Positions 56,251 through 64,000 of a stretch of 64,000 nt of DNA are shown piece by piece. Source of the DNA: Halobacillus amylolyticus. Its GTDB lineage: Bacteria > Bacillota > Bacilli > Bacillales > Halobacillaceae. The first letter of the stretch is position 1, and each line of letters begins with the position of its first letter. A model generated the notes under the pieces. That model did not search any database. It saw only the letters and a list, made by a program, of their open reading frames with translations, and had not been told where the DNA came from. A program made the position numbers and the translations under genes. The stretch lies in assembly GCF_022921115.1 (NCBI RefSeq), contig NZ_CP095075.1:2740001-2804000 (forward strand), in the 5' to 3' direction.

Positions 56251-57521
56251 TGCAGCTGCCCTCCTACGACCAGCGGTTCGCCTGCTTTGATGACGGTATC
56301 CACATGGTTCATGCCATATTGGTAAGAGAGAGTGAGGTAATTTGGCACATCAAAAATTGTCACGTCGGCTTTTTTGCCTTGTTCAAGACTTCCTGCTTCT
56401 CCTGCACAGCCAATCGCGTGGGCAGCGTTGATCGTTGTTGCGGTCAATACTTCTTCTGGTGTCATCCCCATTTTTAAACAGCCCAAATTCATGATGAACG
56501 GCAAGGAAATGGTTGGGGAAGAACCAGGGTTAGTATCAGTTGAGAGCGCTACGGCTACTCCAGCATCGATCATTTTTCTAGCTTGTGCGAATTCTGCCAT
56601 TAGAAAGAATGCTGTACCTGGGAGCAATACACCGACGACTCCAGCATTCGCCATATCTTTAATTCCTTGTTCAGATGCTTTTAAAAGGTGATCGGCTGAG
56701 ATGGCACCAACGGAGGCGGCTAACTCCGCTCCGGCATAAGGCTCAATTTCGTCGGCATGGATTTTAGGAATTAACCCATGCTCTTTACCAGCTTCTAAAA
56801 TTCGTCTAGATTGTTCTGGTGTAAAAACGCCTCGCTCACAAAAGACGTCGTTAAAGGTAGCGAGATTCCTGTTAGCGATCTCTGGAATCATTTCATTAAT
56901 CACGCGATCGACGAAGGGTTCAGGGTTTTCCTTTTCGGCCATTGGAATCGCGTGAGCTCCCATAAACGTTGATACGAGGTCAACGGGGTGGTCTTTAGAC
57001 AACTGTTGGGCAACTTCAAGCTGCTTTATTTCATGCTCAAGCGTCAAGCCATAGCCGCTTTTCGCTTCCACAGTTGTCACCCCATGTAACAAAAACTGAT
57101 CCAAGCGTTTTCTTGATTGTTCATAAAGCTCTTCATGGCTCGCCTCCTGTGTGGCACGAGTGGTTGCATGGATTCCACCGCCAGCTTCCATGATTTCCAT
57201 GTACGTCTTTCCTTTCAGGCGCATGGCATACTCATTTTCTCTCGTTCCGGCATGAACAAGGTGGGTGTGTGGGTCAATCAGTCCCGGTGTAACCACCTTT
57301 CCTGTGGCATCAATATGATTGTCAGGGACCACTGAATCTTGGAATTTTTCACGGATCCTTTGATCGCTCCCTGCTTCTACGACTTTCCCATCTTCCATAT
57401 AAATAGCGCCATTTTCGATCACCTCAAACTGGGACATGGCTCCTTTTCTTGCTGGTTTATCTGAATGACCAGCCATTGTAATTAATTGCGCCGCATTGGT
57501 AATAAGCAACTTTTGTGTCAT
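56247..57521 (-). CDS. hutI: Imidazolonepropionase
   Basis: The 424-residue amidohydrolase has the metal motif DPHTHLVHAGTRENEYAMR (about 80-98), MGAHAIP, HADEIEPY and STDTNPGSSPT. It opens imidazolone-propionate to formimino-glutamate, the third step of histidine use. It is 14 bases after hutU and overlaps hutG by 4. Confidence 0.96.
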   Translation of the reverse strand: MTQKLLITNAAQLITMAGHSDKPARKGAMSQFEVIENGAIYMEDGKVVEAGSDQRIREKFQDSVVPDNHIDATGKVVTPGLIDPHTHLVHAGTRENEYAMRLKGKTYMEIMEAGGGIHATTRATQEASHEELYEQSRKRLDQFLLHGVTTVEAKSGYGLTLEHEIKQLEVAQQLSKDHPVDLVSTFMGAHAIPMAEKENPEPFVDRVINEMIPEIANRNLATFNDVFCERGVFTPEQSRRILEAGKEHGLIPKIHADEIEPYAGAELAASVGAISADHLLKASEQGIKDMANAGVVGVLLPGTAFFLMAEFAQARKMIDAGVAVALSTDTNPGSSPTISLPFIMNLGCLKMGMTPEEVLTATTINAAHAIGCAGEAGSLEQGKKADVTIFDVPNYLTLSYQYGMNHVDTVIKAGEPLVVGGQLQ

Positions 57522-57535
57522 AAAAATCCTCCCTC

Positions 57536-59206
57536 CTAGTCCTTTTTCAGCATAGGTATGTGAATGCCTTTTTCCTGAGCTGTCTTTTCGGCAAGTTCAT
57601 AGCCAGCATCGGCGTGACGGGCGACGCCCATGCCAGGATCTGTCGTCAATACGCGTTCCAGGCGCTGCTCTGCATCCTTCGTACCGTCAGCTACAATCAC
57701 CATTCCGGCGTGAAGAGAATAGCCCATGCCAACACCGCCGCCGTGGTGAACACTAACCCAACTTGCCCCGCCGACGCTGTTGATCATTGCATTCAAGATT
57801 GGCCAGTCGGAAACCGCGTCACTGCCATCTTTCATGGATTCCGTCTCTCTATTTGGTGAGGCAACAGAACCAGAATCAAGGTGATCACGGCCAATAACGA
57901 TTGGTGCACTTAATTCACCGCTAGCCACCATATCGTTAATAATTTTTCCAAATCTCGACCGTTCACCGTAGCCAATCCAGCAAATACGTGAAGGCAGACC
58001 CTGGAAGCTGATTTTTTCGCGTGCCATGCGAATCCAGTTGCATAAGTGTTCATTGTCACTGAACTCTCTTAGAATGACTTCATCTGTTTTATAAATATCT
58101 TCTGGGTCTCCAGATAATGCCACCCAACGGAAAGGCCCTTTACCTTCGCAAAACTGTGGACGAATGTACGCAGGAACAAAGCCAGGGAAATCAAAAGCAT
58201 TCTCAACCCCTTCATCCTTAGCGACTTGACGGATGTTGTTGCCGTAGTCAAACGTAATGGCCCCTTGCTTCTGCATGGTGAGCATTGCCTGAACATGCGT
58301 GGCAATACTGCGTTTTGATAGTTTAATATATTCTCCGGAGCTCTTTTCGCGAAGATTTGTTGCGGCGGAAAGATCCATATCAACAGGAATATACCCATTC
58401 AAAGGGTCGTGTGCTGACGTTTGGTCTGTCAGTGCATCTGGAATGAAACCCTTAGCAATCATTTCAGGCAAAAGCTCTGCCGCATTACCTAACAAGCCAA
58501 TCGACAGGGATCTACCCTGATCGCGGGCTTGTTCTGCCAGTTGAATAGCTTCATCAAGGCTGTCGGTGGATGTATCCAGGTATTTTGTATCTAAACGACG
58601 CTGAATACGATGCTGGTCAATTTCAATCGCAATACAGACCCCGCCGTTTAACGTAACAGCTAATGGCTGTGCACCACCCATACCACCGAGTCCAGCTGTT
58701 AAGGTGATTTTGTTTTTTAAACTTCCATTAAAGTGCTGTTTGGCACACTCAGCAAACGTTTCATACGTCCCTTGAACAATCCCCTGGCTGCCGATATAAA
58801 TCCAGCTTCCTGCGGTCATTTGGCCGTACATCATTAAGCCTTTTTGATCGAGTTCATGGAAATGATCCCAGTTTGCCCAGGCAGGGACAAGATTAGAATT
58901 AGCAATCAACACTTTTGGTGCATCTTTATGGGAGCGGAAGACAACAACAGGTTTTCCAGATTGGATGAGCAACGTTTCATCTTCCTCAAGGTTTTTCAGT
59001 GATTCAACAATCGCCTCGTAGCATTCCCAGTTACGGGCGGCCTTGCCGATCCCGCCATAAACGACGAGTCCATCCGGATTTTCTGCCACATCTGGATGCA
59101 AGTTATTGCTTAGCATCCGTAAGGCAGCCTCCTGGATCCAGCCCTTTGTGTTCAATTCCGTTCCGCTATATTGTTTTACTTTTCCTGGTTTCGTTTCAGA
59201 CATCAT
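57536..59206 (-). CDS. hutU: Urocanate hydratase
   Basis: The 556-residue enzyme binds NAD tightly; the sequence has [20 protein letters not shown] (about 174-193), the catalytic-site Cys segment in [19 protein letters not shown] and [11 protein letters not shown]. It converts urocanate to imidazolone-propionate. ATG at 59206 is 6 bases after GGAAGG; an ATG at 59212 touches that site and is less likely. It is the first gene of the operon; hutH and hutP are not in this window. Confidence 0.96.
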   Translation of the reverse strand: MMSETKPGKVKQYSGTELNTKGWIQEAALRMLSNNLHPDVAENPDGLVVYGGIGKAARNWECYEAIVESLKNLEEDETLLIQSGKPVVVFRSHKDAPKVLIANSNLVPAWANWDHFHELDQKGLMMYGQMTAGSWIYIGSQGIVQGTYETFAECAKQHFNGSLKNKITLTAGLGGMGGAQPLAVTLNGGVCIAIEIDQHRIQRRLDTKYLDTSTDSLDEAIQLAEQARDQGRSLSIGLLGNAAELLPEMIAKGFIPDALTDQTSAHDPLNGYIPVDMDLSAATNLREKSSGEYIKLSKRSIATHVQAMLTMQKQGAITFDYGNNIRQVAKDEGVENAFDFPGFVPAYIRPQFCEGKGPFRWVALSGDPEDIYKTDEVILREFSDNEHLCNWIRMAREKISFQGLPSRICWIGYGERSRFGKIINDMVASGELSAPIVIGRDHLDSGSVASPNRETESMKDGSDAVSDWPILNAMINSVGGASWVSVHHGGGVGMGYSLHAGMVIVADGTKDAEQRLERVLTTDPGMGVARHADAGYELAEKTAQEKGIHIPMLKKD

Positions 59207-59325
59207 TTTCATCCTTCCAAGTTTACTTTTTCTGATAAATAAATGGTATCAACAGTCGACACTTAAAAATAGATGATTAAATTTTGAATTTATGTACTTA
59301 TACTCGATAAAGGTAAATATATGAC

Positions 59326-59340
59326 AAAAAGCGCTTACAT
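59326..59340 (-). promoter_or_regulatory. cre-like site upstream of the hut operon
   Basis: Read on the - strand, ATGTAAGCGCTTTTT fits the cre consensus WTGNAANCGNWNNCW in 14 of 15 positions. It overlaps a TTGTCA that could be the -35, about 120 bases before hutU; the -10 is unclear. The histidine operon of B. subtilis is likewise under CcpA control. The rest of 59207-59578 is AT-rich without other assigned sites. Confidence 0.6.
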
Positions 59341-59578
59341 TTTATAGCATTCTTTTTTAAAAGTGGAGAAATATTAGATTTGTGGAGAAGGAAGAGTACA
59401 TCTATTAGTTGAAGTGGCGGTTACTTTGAGTGAATACTTATAGGTGCATAGTAGAATAAACTGTTAGCTAAAACTCACCGTACCTCTATAATTATTCCTT
59501 TACTTAGATAAAAAAGTACTAAATTACGACGAATATTGATAAAATTTTGTTGTCTCCCCCAGGGAAGGGGGTGATAAC

Positions 59579-59743
59579 TTGGATACTCAGGAAGTAGTTA
59601 AAAATTTCAACAACTTTGAGTTAAAGGTCATGTATGAATCTACGCTAAACCACCTTAGTCATCACGGATCCGAGGTCTTAGAATTCTTAGAAGATCTCTT
59701 GTTCTTATTAACTGAAGAAATTCAGAATAGGAACATCTGGTAA
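59579..59743 (+). CDS. Small hypothetical protein, 54 residues
   Basis: The TTG-initiated frame has a very strong ribosome binding site (AAGGGGGTGAT) 4-12 bases before it. The product is acidic and rich in Leu and Glu: MDTQEVVKNFNNFELKVM at the start, then HHGSEVLEFLEDLLFLLTEE, ending NRNIW. It looks like a small helical protein. I recognise no family, and no terminator is obvious. Confidence 0.5.
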   Translation: MDTQEVVKNFNNFELKVMYESTLNHLSHHGSEVLEFLEDLLFLLTEEIQNRNIW

Positions 59744-60062
59744 AGTCAGAATCCGTTTAATCTAAGTCAGTTGTTCTGGTAGCGCCGTGGCGATAAAGGG
59801 GGAGGCTTATATAATTAAGGTTACCAACTGTGAATCTACTATCCCCACTAGATATCCATAGGTATCACTCGCTGAAATAACACATCACGTAACTTTAATT
59901 AAAGGCTATAAATATTATGCCCCCTCATTATGTATTAGTGTGTTTATTCGCCATATTTTCTCAATGTATTATAAACACTCTCGATATAAGCTGAGAGGCG
60001 AGTAAATGTTCTCCAACGCACAGAATGTCAATATTGGCCGATTTACAACGCTTAGTACTTAG
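59744..60062. other. Intergenic region without recognised features
   Basis: I see no ORF with a ribosome binding site, no clear terminator and no repeat between the small gene and the terminator at 60063. Confidence 0.5.
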
Positions 60063-60107
60063 TGAAAAAGCCCAACCTCCTCCTTGGTGGAGAGAAGTCA
60101 GGCTTTC
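60063..60107 (-). terminator. Terminator of the ABC permease operon
   Basis: On the - strand, AAAGCC and GGGCTTT close a stem that also contains CCACC and GTTGG segments; TTTTTC follows. Confidence 0.7.
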
Positions 60108-60159
60108 GTTATCCAGACATCATCCGTTGGTATTAAGCACTTATTCTAACTATATATCG

Positions 60160-61181
60160 TTAATTATTACGGGAGTCTGTTAATCTCTTAAAGGCAGATG
60201 GTTTTAAAGTAGTAGAAAACGTCTTATTTTCCTCGTCCTCTTTTCCCCCAGTTTGAACCATTCCATGATTAAGGTTCATCATGTTCTTCACACCACGAGC
60301 AATCCCCATTAGGGAAAGGATAAATAGCACTAGAAAGAGTAAAGGAACCCCTACTAACCACTGTACATTTGTTTGCAGTGTATCATAATACATTCCTACA
60401 ATAGATGCCCATTCAAAGGTAATGGGGGTGGGGGACCTGCGCCTAACCCATAGCCCACCTTTGTCCCTCCGAAAAAGAGTTCGAATACACCTAAATGTAT
60501 CATGACAAGTAAAGATTGAATGGTCTGTCTTGTAAATAATGTTACAAGACTTCCTTTTATATGGGGGATAAGATGGTGACGATAGATATGGTAGGGCCTA
60601 CCCCCTAGCACCTTGCTCGACGTCACATATTCTTTCTTTAAAATCACACTCGTTTCATTCGCTATCAGAATAATGGCAGGAGGGGCCAATAGAATACTGA
60701 TCACAATAGCCTCAACTACAAGTCGAAAGGCGAGGTCAGTTGGAAAGCCAGAGATAGGTTCCCAGAGCAGTGGCTTGAGGAAGTTGTAGGCAATCAGGGA
60801 CGCAGGGATGAAATATAATACTGAAATTGTATTTTCAACAATTTTAAATCTCCCCTTATATCTAAACCCGAGAGGAATTCCGATTAAAAAGGCAAGTGAA
60901 AAGCTAATGAAGGCTATAGAAAGTGAACCAATAATTGTAAACTTAGCTCCCTGTAATATGTAATGAAAAAGGTGATTTCCATTCATATCTGTACCTAAGA
61001 TAGAATGCTCGAAGGGTGCAAAAGGCGGGCCGATCAGTTTGGTATTCTCATCATATAAAAAAGGAGTTTTAAGGACATAAGAGTCGAAAAAAATCATATG
61101 TACAAAGCTCCCTGCTAACATAAGAAGAATAAATCCTGCGCCTAATAGTAACAGGGGCTGCTTACTTACCTTTTTAATCAT
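60160..61181 (-). pseudogene. Peptide/nickel-type ABC permease (DppC-like), frameshifted
   Basis: The first frame (from 61181) encodes a signal-anchor helix, APFEHSILGTDMNGNHLFHY and GFRYKGRFKIVENT, and then runs into an abnormal end at GLGAGPPPPLP. The expected end, PITFEWASIVGMYYDTL and LLFLVLFILSLMGIARGVKN, follows in the next frame. One base is missing in the G-runs 60424-60434. Together they give a permease of about 340 residues with six helices. A partner permease is directly upstream. Confidence 0.78.
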
Positions 61182-62058
61182 AAAGAAACCTCCTGCTTTG
61201 TGAATAAGTATAGTGCTAATTCAATCGTCTTCAGAAACAAATATATCGGCAAGAAAAAAGTAGAGCTGTTACGAAGAATACAGGCGGCTGAGAATAAATG
61301 AGTAAAAAGGAAGTCATACCAAAGTTCTCAAATAAATATTCAACAATTAATAGATTACTAATCATAATACTAATAAGAAACTTAGCTTGGTACGCAAGCC
61401 TTACGAACATATTTCGTAAAATGTGCTTGAGTAAAATAGATAATTTAGTTAACCCCTTACTCTTAGCAAGATCATAATAAGGTTCTTGTTTCTCCTTCTC
61501 AACTAACTCCAACATCGATTGAAAAAAGTACATCGTTGGAAGCACAGCTAAAACTAAAGCGGGGACTAGGACAGCCTCTTCTACTCCGGCGCCCGAAAAC
61601 TTAGCAAAGCTCACCCCTGTCTCTAAATATAACCATACAAGGAACATCTGTGAGGCTACAACGAAAACAACATCTGGAATGCTTTGTAAAAACGATGATG
61701 ATGATAGACCTAGCTTATAAATCCTTGTTGGACCATGCCATAAAATAATCGTTCCCATGAGAGCGACGAAGAAAGAAACACTTAGGGCAATACTCAATAC
61801 AGATAAGGAGCTTGCAAAGGCTTTAAATATAATAGGAAAAAGGCTTCTTTCTACACCAGAAGTCGGATTTGTATAGACCAATGATTCTGGTCGTAACATT
61901 TGTCCCCAAACATCTGAAATTGCCTGAAGGCCCGGCCAAACAAAACCGCCCACTGTCATAAATAAAGGTGAAATACTGATGATAAAAATACCGAATATTA
62001 AAAAGACAGGTTTCAAAAGTTCACTTACTAAATAGGAGCTCCATCTCAAAGGTCTCAA
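61178..62058 (-). pseudogene. Peptide/nickel-type ABC permease (DppB-like), frameshifted near the end
   Basis: The best start is TTG at 62058 (RPLRWSSYLVSELL after the first residue) because AAGGAGGGGG lies 7 bases before it. The middle has the permease loop EPYYDLAKSKGLTKLSILLKH (EAA-like). The frame ends early at CRYICF; adding one base to the A-run 61254-61259 gives the expected FFLPIYLFLKTIELALYLF and a stop overlapping the start of the next permease (ATGA). No binding protein or ATPase gene is nearby. Confidence 0.75.
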
Positions 62059-62220
62059 AGTGTCCCCCTCCTTTTTTGAGGCCGCTGAAAAATGACGTTT
62101 GTTCATTTCTATAAAGAATGTATTTGGCATTTTTGTTATGGGCCATATGATTTATGTGTACAAAGACCTCAGATATACAAATTGATGAATAAAAACATGT
62201 ATATCAGTGCTCTCTTGGTG

Positions 62221-62354
62221 GGTTCCGTTATAAAAAAGAGAAAGGTGGCTGGGAAACGACTCGCTCGTGGGCGAACGCCGAGCCTCTCAGTCGTTCCTCC
62301 CTCGGGGTCTCGCCATTTCCCCGCCACCTCATGATCATTAAGATGAACGGAACC
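62221..62354. repeat. 134-bp palindromic MITE-like element
   Basis: The ends GGTTCCGTT and AACGGAACC are inverted repeats. Inside is a GC-rich fold in which AGGTGGC pairs with GCCACCT, GGGAAA with TTTCCC and GACT with AGTC. There is no ORF. The contrast with AT-rich flanks suggests a mobile, non-autonomous repeat or a structured RNA. The remaining parts of 62059-62646 show no gene. Confidence 0.55.
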
Positions 62355-62646
62355 GTGATTCTGTCCCTAACCTTTATTCCGGATAACGGCTTTTTAATTC
62401 AACAACCCATTCCCATCATTCCTGCAATAATAAATAAGCTTAGCTATACAATAATGGAGTGGGTCATCTTCTTTTTTTTACTATAAACAGACTTTTTTTC
62501 CCTTTTCTCTCTATATTATAGGAAACTTGTCTAACGAACCACCCTATTTATGGAAAACTGCATTTATAGTTCAGGCTCTTTATCAAGGTTTAAACTATTG
62601 TAGCTGCGGGAAAAAACTGTAACAAATTGTTTATAGGAGGAGAGGA

Positions 62647-63390
62647 ATGGCTAAATTTGATAAAGTAGTTAACGTCGTTCGGGAAAATTTCGTTCCCGAA
62701 TTCCAAGCCCAAAAATATGATGAAGCACCATGGGCCGAACTTACAAAGCCAGTTAATCAAGCAAAAGGGGTTCTTATTTCAACTGGTGGTGTATATCTCT
62801 CAGGCACTACTCCTTTTACGGACCATTATGGACTTGGTGATCCATCGTACAGGGAAATCCCGCTAGGTACAGCCAATGATAAACTTCAGCACTATCACGA
62901 GCATTATGATCATACCAATGCCAATGAGGATGTGAATTGTATTTTTCCACTTGAACGTTTAAGTGAAATGGTGGAGGAAGAGGAGATTGGTTCACTAAGT
63001 GACTATCACTACAGTTTTATGGGGTATATTCCCATACCTCATCCGCTTATAACTAGAACGGCTCCTGATGTGGCCAATAAGCTGAAACTGCAAGATGTTG
63101 ACTTTGCATTCATCGCACCTGGCTGACCGGTTTGCCAACAGTCGGCCGGTCTGGTCGCAAGAGTATTGGAATCACAAGGTATTCCTACGGTTACATTGAA
63201 CATGTTTAGAGAAGTTGCTGAAAACATCAAAATTCCGCGGGTCTTGAATTTGCGTTTTCCTTTTGGGAGCCCTTTAGGTGTACCAAACAACAAGGAACAG
63301 CAAAAAGATGTGATCAAAGAAGCACTGAATTTACTTGAAACAGCTGATCAGCCTGGTGTCATTAAGGAATCAGGAATCACGTATAAATAG
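62647..63390 (+). CDS. PrdB/GrdB-like selenoprotein with in-frame UGA (Sec)
   Basis: The 247-residue product is read through a TGA at codon 160 (63124-63126); the frame continues without break to TAA at 63388-63390. Around it the sequence is FAFIAPG-U-PVCQQSAGLVAR, a redox UxxC motif as in the glycine/betaine/sarcosine/D-proline reductase B family. Other family segments are VNCIFPLERLSEMVEEEEIG and SDYHYSFMGYIPIPHPL. Codon 160 of 247 is close to the Sec position in PrdB. A SECIS-like hairpin begins at the UGA. The start ATG has AGGAGG before it. The substrate is unknown, and no grd or prd partner genes are adjacent. Confidence 0.85.
63124..63151 (+). promoter_or_regulatory. Candidate bacterial SECIS element at the UGA codon
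   Basis: GACCG (63125-63129, including two bases of the UGA) pairs with CGGTC (63147-63151), and GCC (63134-63136) with GGC (63144-63146), leaving a 7-nt apical loop AACAGTC with a GU, plus a left-side bulge GTTT. A stem-loop with GU in the loop right after UGA is the form recognised by SelB. Confidence 0.65.
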
Positions 63391-63401
63391 AGATCTTGGC
63401 C

Positions 63402-63436
63402 GTGGCTGTCTCATCAATAGAGACAGCCACTTTCTC
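63402..63436. terminator. Terminator after the selenoprotein gene
   Basis: GTGGCTGTCTC and GAGACAGCCAC pair perfectly around a 7-nt loop, followed by TTTCTCG. Confidence 0.85.
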
Positions 63437-63497
63437 GATTACAATTGATTGGGAACTTGGCCTGATTTTACGATGGGGCCCTACGTTGATTTTGCAT

Positions 63498-64000
63498 TCA
63501 ATGAATTCTACGATACTCACGAGGTGTTTGACCAGTCGTTGCTTTAAATACCCGACTAAAGTAATTCGGTTCATTAAACCCTGTCGAATGGGAAATATTT
63601 TTAATTGTTTCATCGGAAGAAGTCAGCATTTCTTTTGCCTTTTGTACACGTATATAACTCAACATTTCCCGAAAAGAACGCTTATATTGACTTGATAGAA
63701 TATGACTAAAATAGGAAGGACTGCGCCCAACGTGGTTCGCTACTTGCGTTAAGGAAAGCGTTGGGTCTTCGTAATGATCTTCTATATACGATATAGCTTC
63801 CTCTATGATGTCAATTCTCGCAGCTTGGGGATGCTTTTCGATCGATTGCAGCAAATTGTTTATAAACAGAATCATATCCTGGACAATTCGGTAAAGGACC
63901 GGACTGTATAAAATGGTGTCAAATACTTGCTTATAGTTTTCCTCGCTCATCTCGTCCGTGATCCCTTTGCGAATCATGAAACGACGGATTTGAGCGAGAA
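63498..64000 (-). CDS. AraC-family transcriptional regulator (partial, N-terminus outside)
   Basis: The open frame continues past the right edge (LAQIRRFMIRKG before the first visible ATG), so that ATG is probably internal. The C-terminal 100 residues form an AraC-type double helix-turn-helix: LSLTQVANHVGRSPSYFSHI, YIRVQKAKEMLTSSDETIKN and GFNEPNYFSRVFKATTGQTP. The preceding part has no recognisable receiver, but YesN-type response regulators have this C-terminus. It converges with the selenoprotein gene. Confidence 0.85.
   Translation of the reverse strand, partial: LAQIRRFMIRKGITDEMSEENYKQVFDTILYSPVLYRIVQDMILFINNLLQSIEKHPQAARIDIIEEAISYIEDHYEDPTLSLTQVANHVGRSPSYFSHILSSQYKRSFREMLSYIRVQKAKEMLTSSDETIKNISHSTGFNEPNYFSRVFKATTGQTPREYRRIH

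Noticed and set aside
63166..63390. Separate short gene starting at the ATG 63166
   Set aside because: It is in the same frame as the upstream gene, has no ribosome binding site, and completes the family domain after the UGA.

Overview
The window looks like chromosomal DNA of a low-GC Gram-positive bacterium of the Bacillaceae, probably a halophilic or halotolerant genus related to Halobacillus. The genus is inferred from gene content and overall resemblance, not proven. The order ychF-rpsF-ssb-rpsR ... yybS-gdpP-rplI-dnaB-purA-walRK-yycHI-walJ-htrA-rlmH matches the region that lies beside oriC in Bacillus subtilis. oriC should therefore lie to the left of position 1, and the + strand is the leading strand, pointing away from the origin.

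Positions 1-33500 are mostly conserved core: ribosomal proteins and SSB, an NsrR/flavohaemoglobin nitrosative-stress pair with two operators, an oligopeptide-binding lipoprotein, serA, a PHP phosphatase, the yybS-gdpP-rplI-dnaB run, a DeoR/HAD pair, purA behind a PurBox pair, tRNA-Asp and tRNA-Phe, an autolysin-like M23 peptidase behind a WalR box, and the six-gene wal operon. After htrA comes a dense cluster of DnaA boxes (27422-27665), then ltaE, asnB, an M48 protease and rlmH.

From 33500 to 44200 the sequence is accessory and scarred. A second, decayed rlmH 3-prime end and two fragments of serine recombinases lie just downstream of rlmH, as expected of a relic of an SCC-like element. A formate-type locus follows: an oxalate/formate-antiporter-like MFS gene with a frameshift, a DUF2294 gene and a molybdopterin oxidoreductase. 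Two of these three genes have a leader carrying the same 16-nt motif directly before an intrinsic terminator. A 204-bp MITE-like repeat, a lysine-riboswitch-controlled dapA, an EAL-domain gene and a wrecked splB remnant complete the region.

From 44200 to 64000 there are small membrane proteins, a cre-controlled cassette for cell-wall dipeptides (DUF3870, DUF819 membrane protein, dipeptide epimerase, NlpC/P60 hydrolase), the desR-desK-des membrane-fluidity system with a DesR-like palindrome, a histidine-utilisation operon (hutU-hutI-hutG plus a YjiH membrane protein) with a cre-like site, and two ABC permease genes that are each frameshifted. Near the right edge is a PrdB/GrdB-like gene with an in-frame UGA followed at once by a bacterial-SECIS-like hairpin, so it is probably a true selenoprotein. 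An AraC-family regulator runs off the right end.

Four genes each appear to have lost a single base. This could be real decay or sequencing error and should be settled before they are called pseudogenes.
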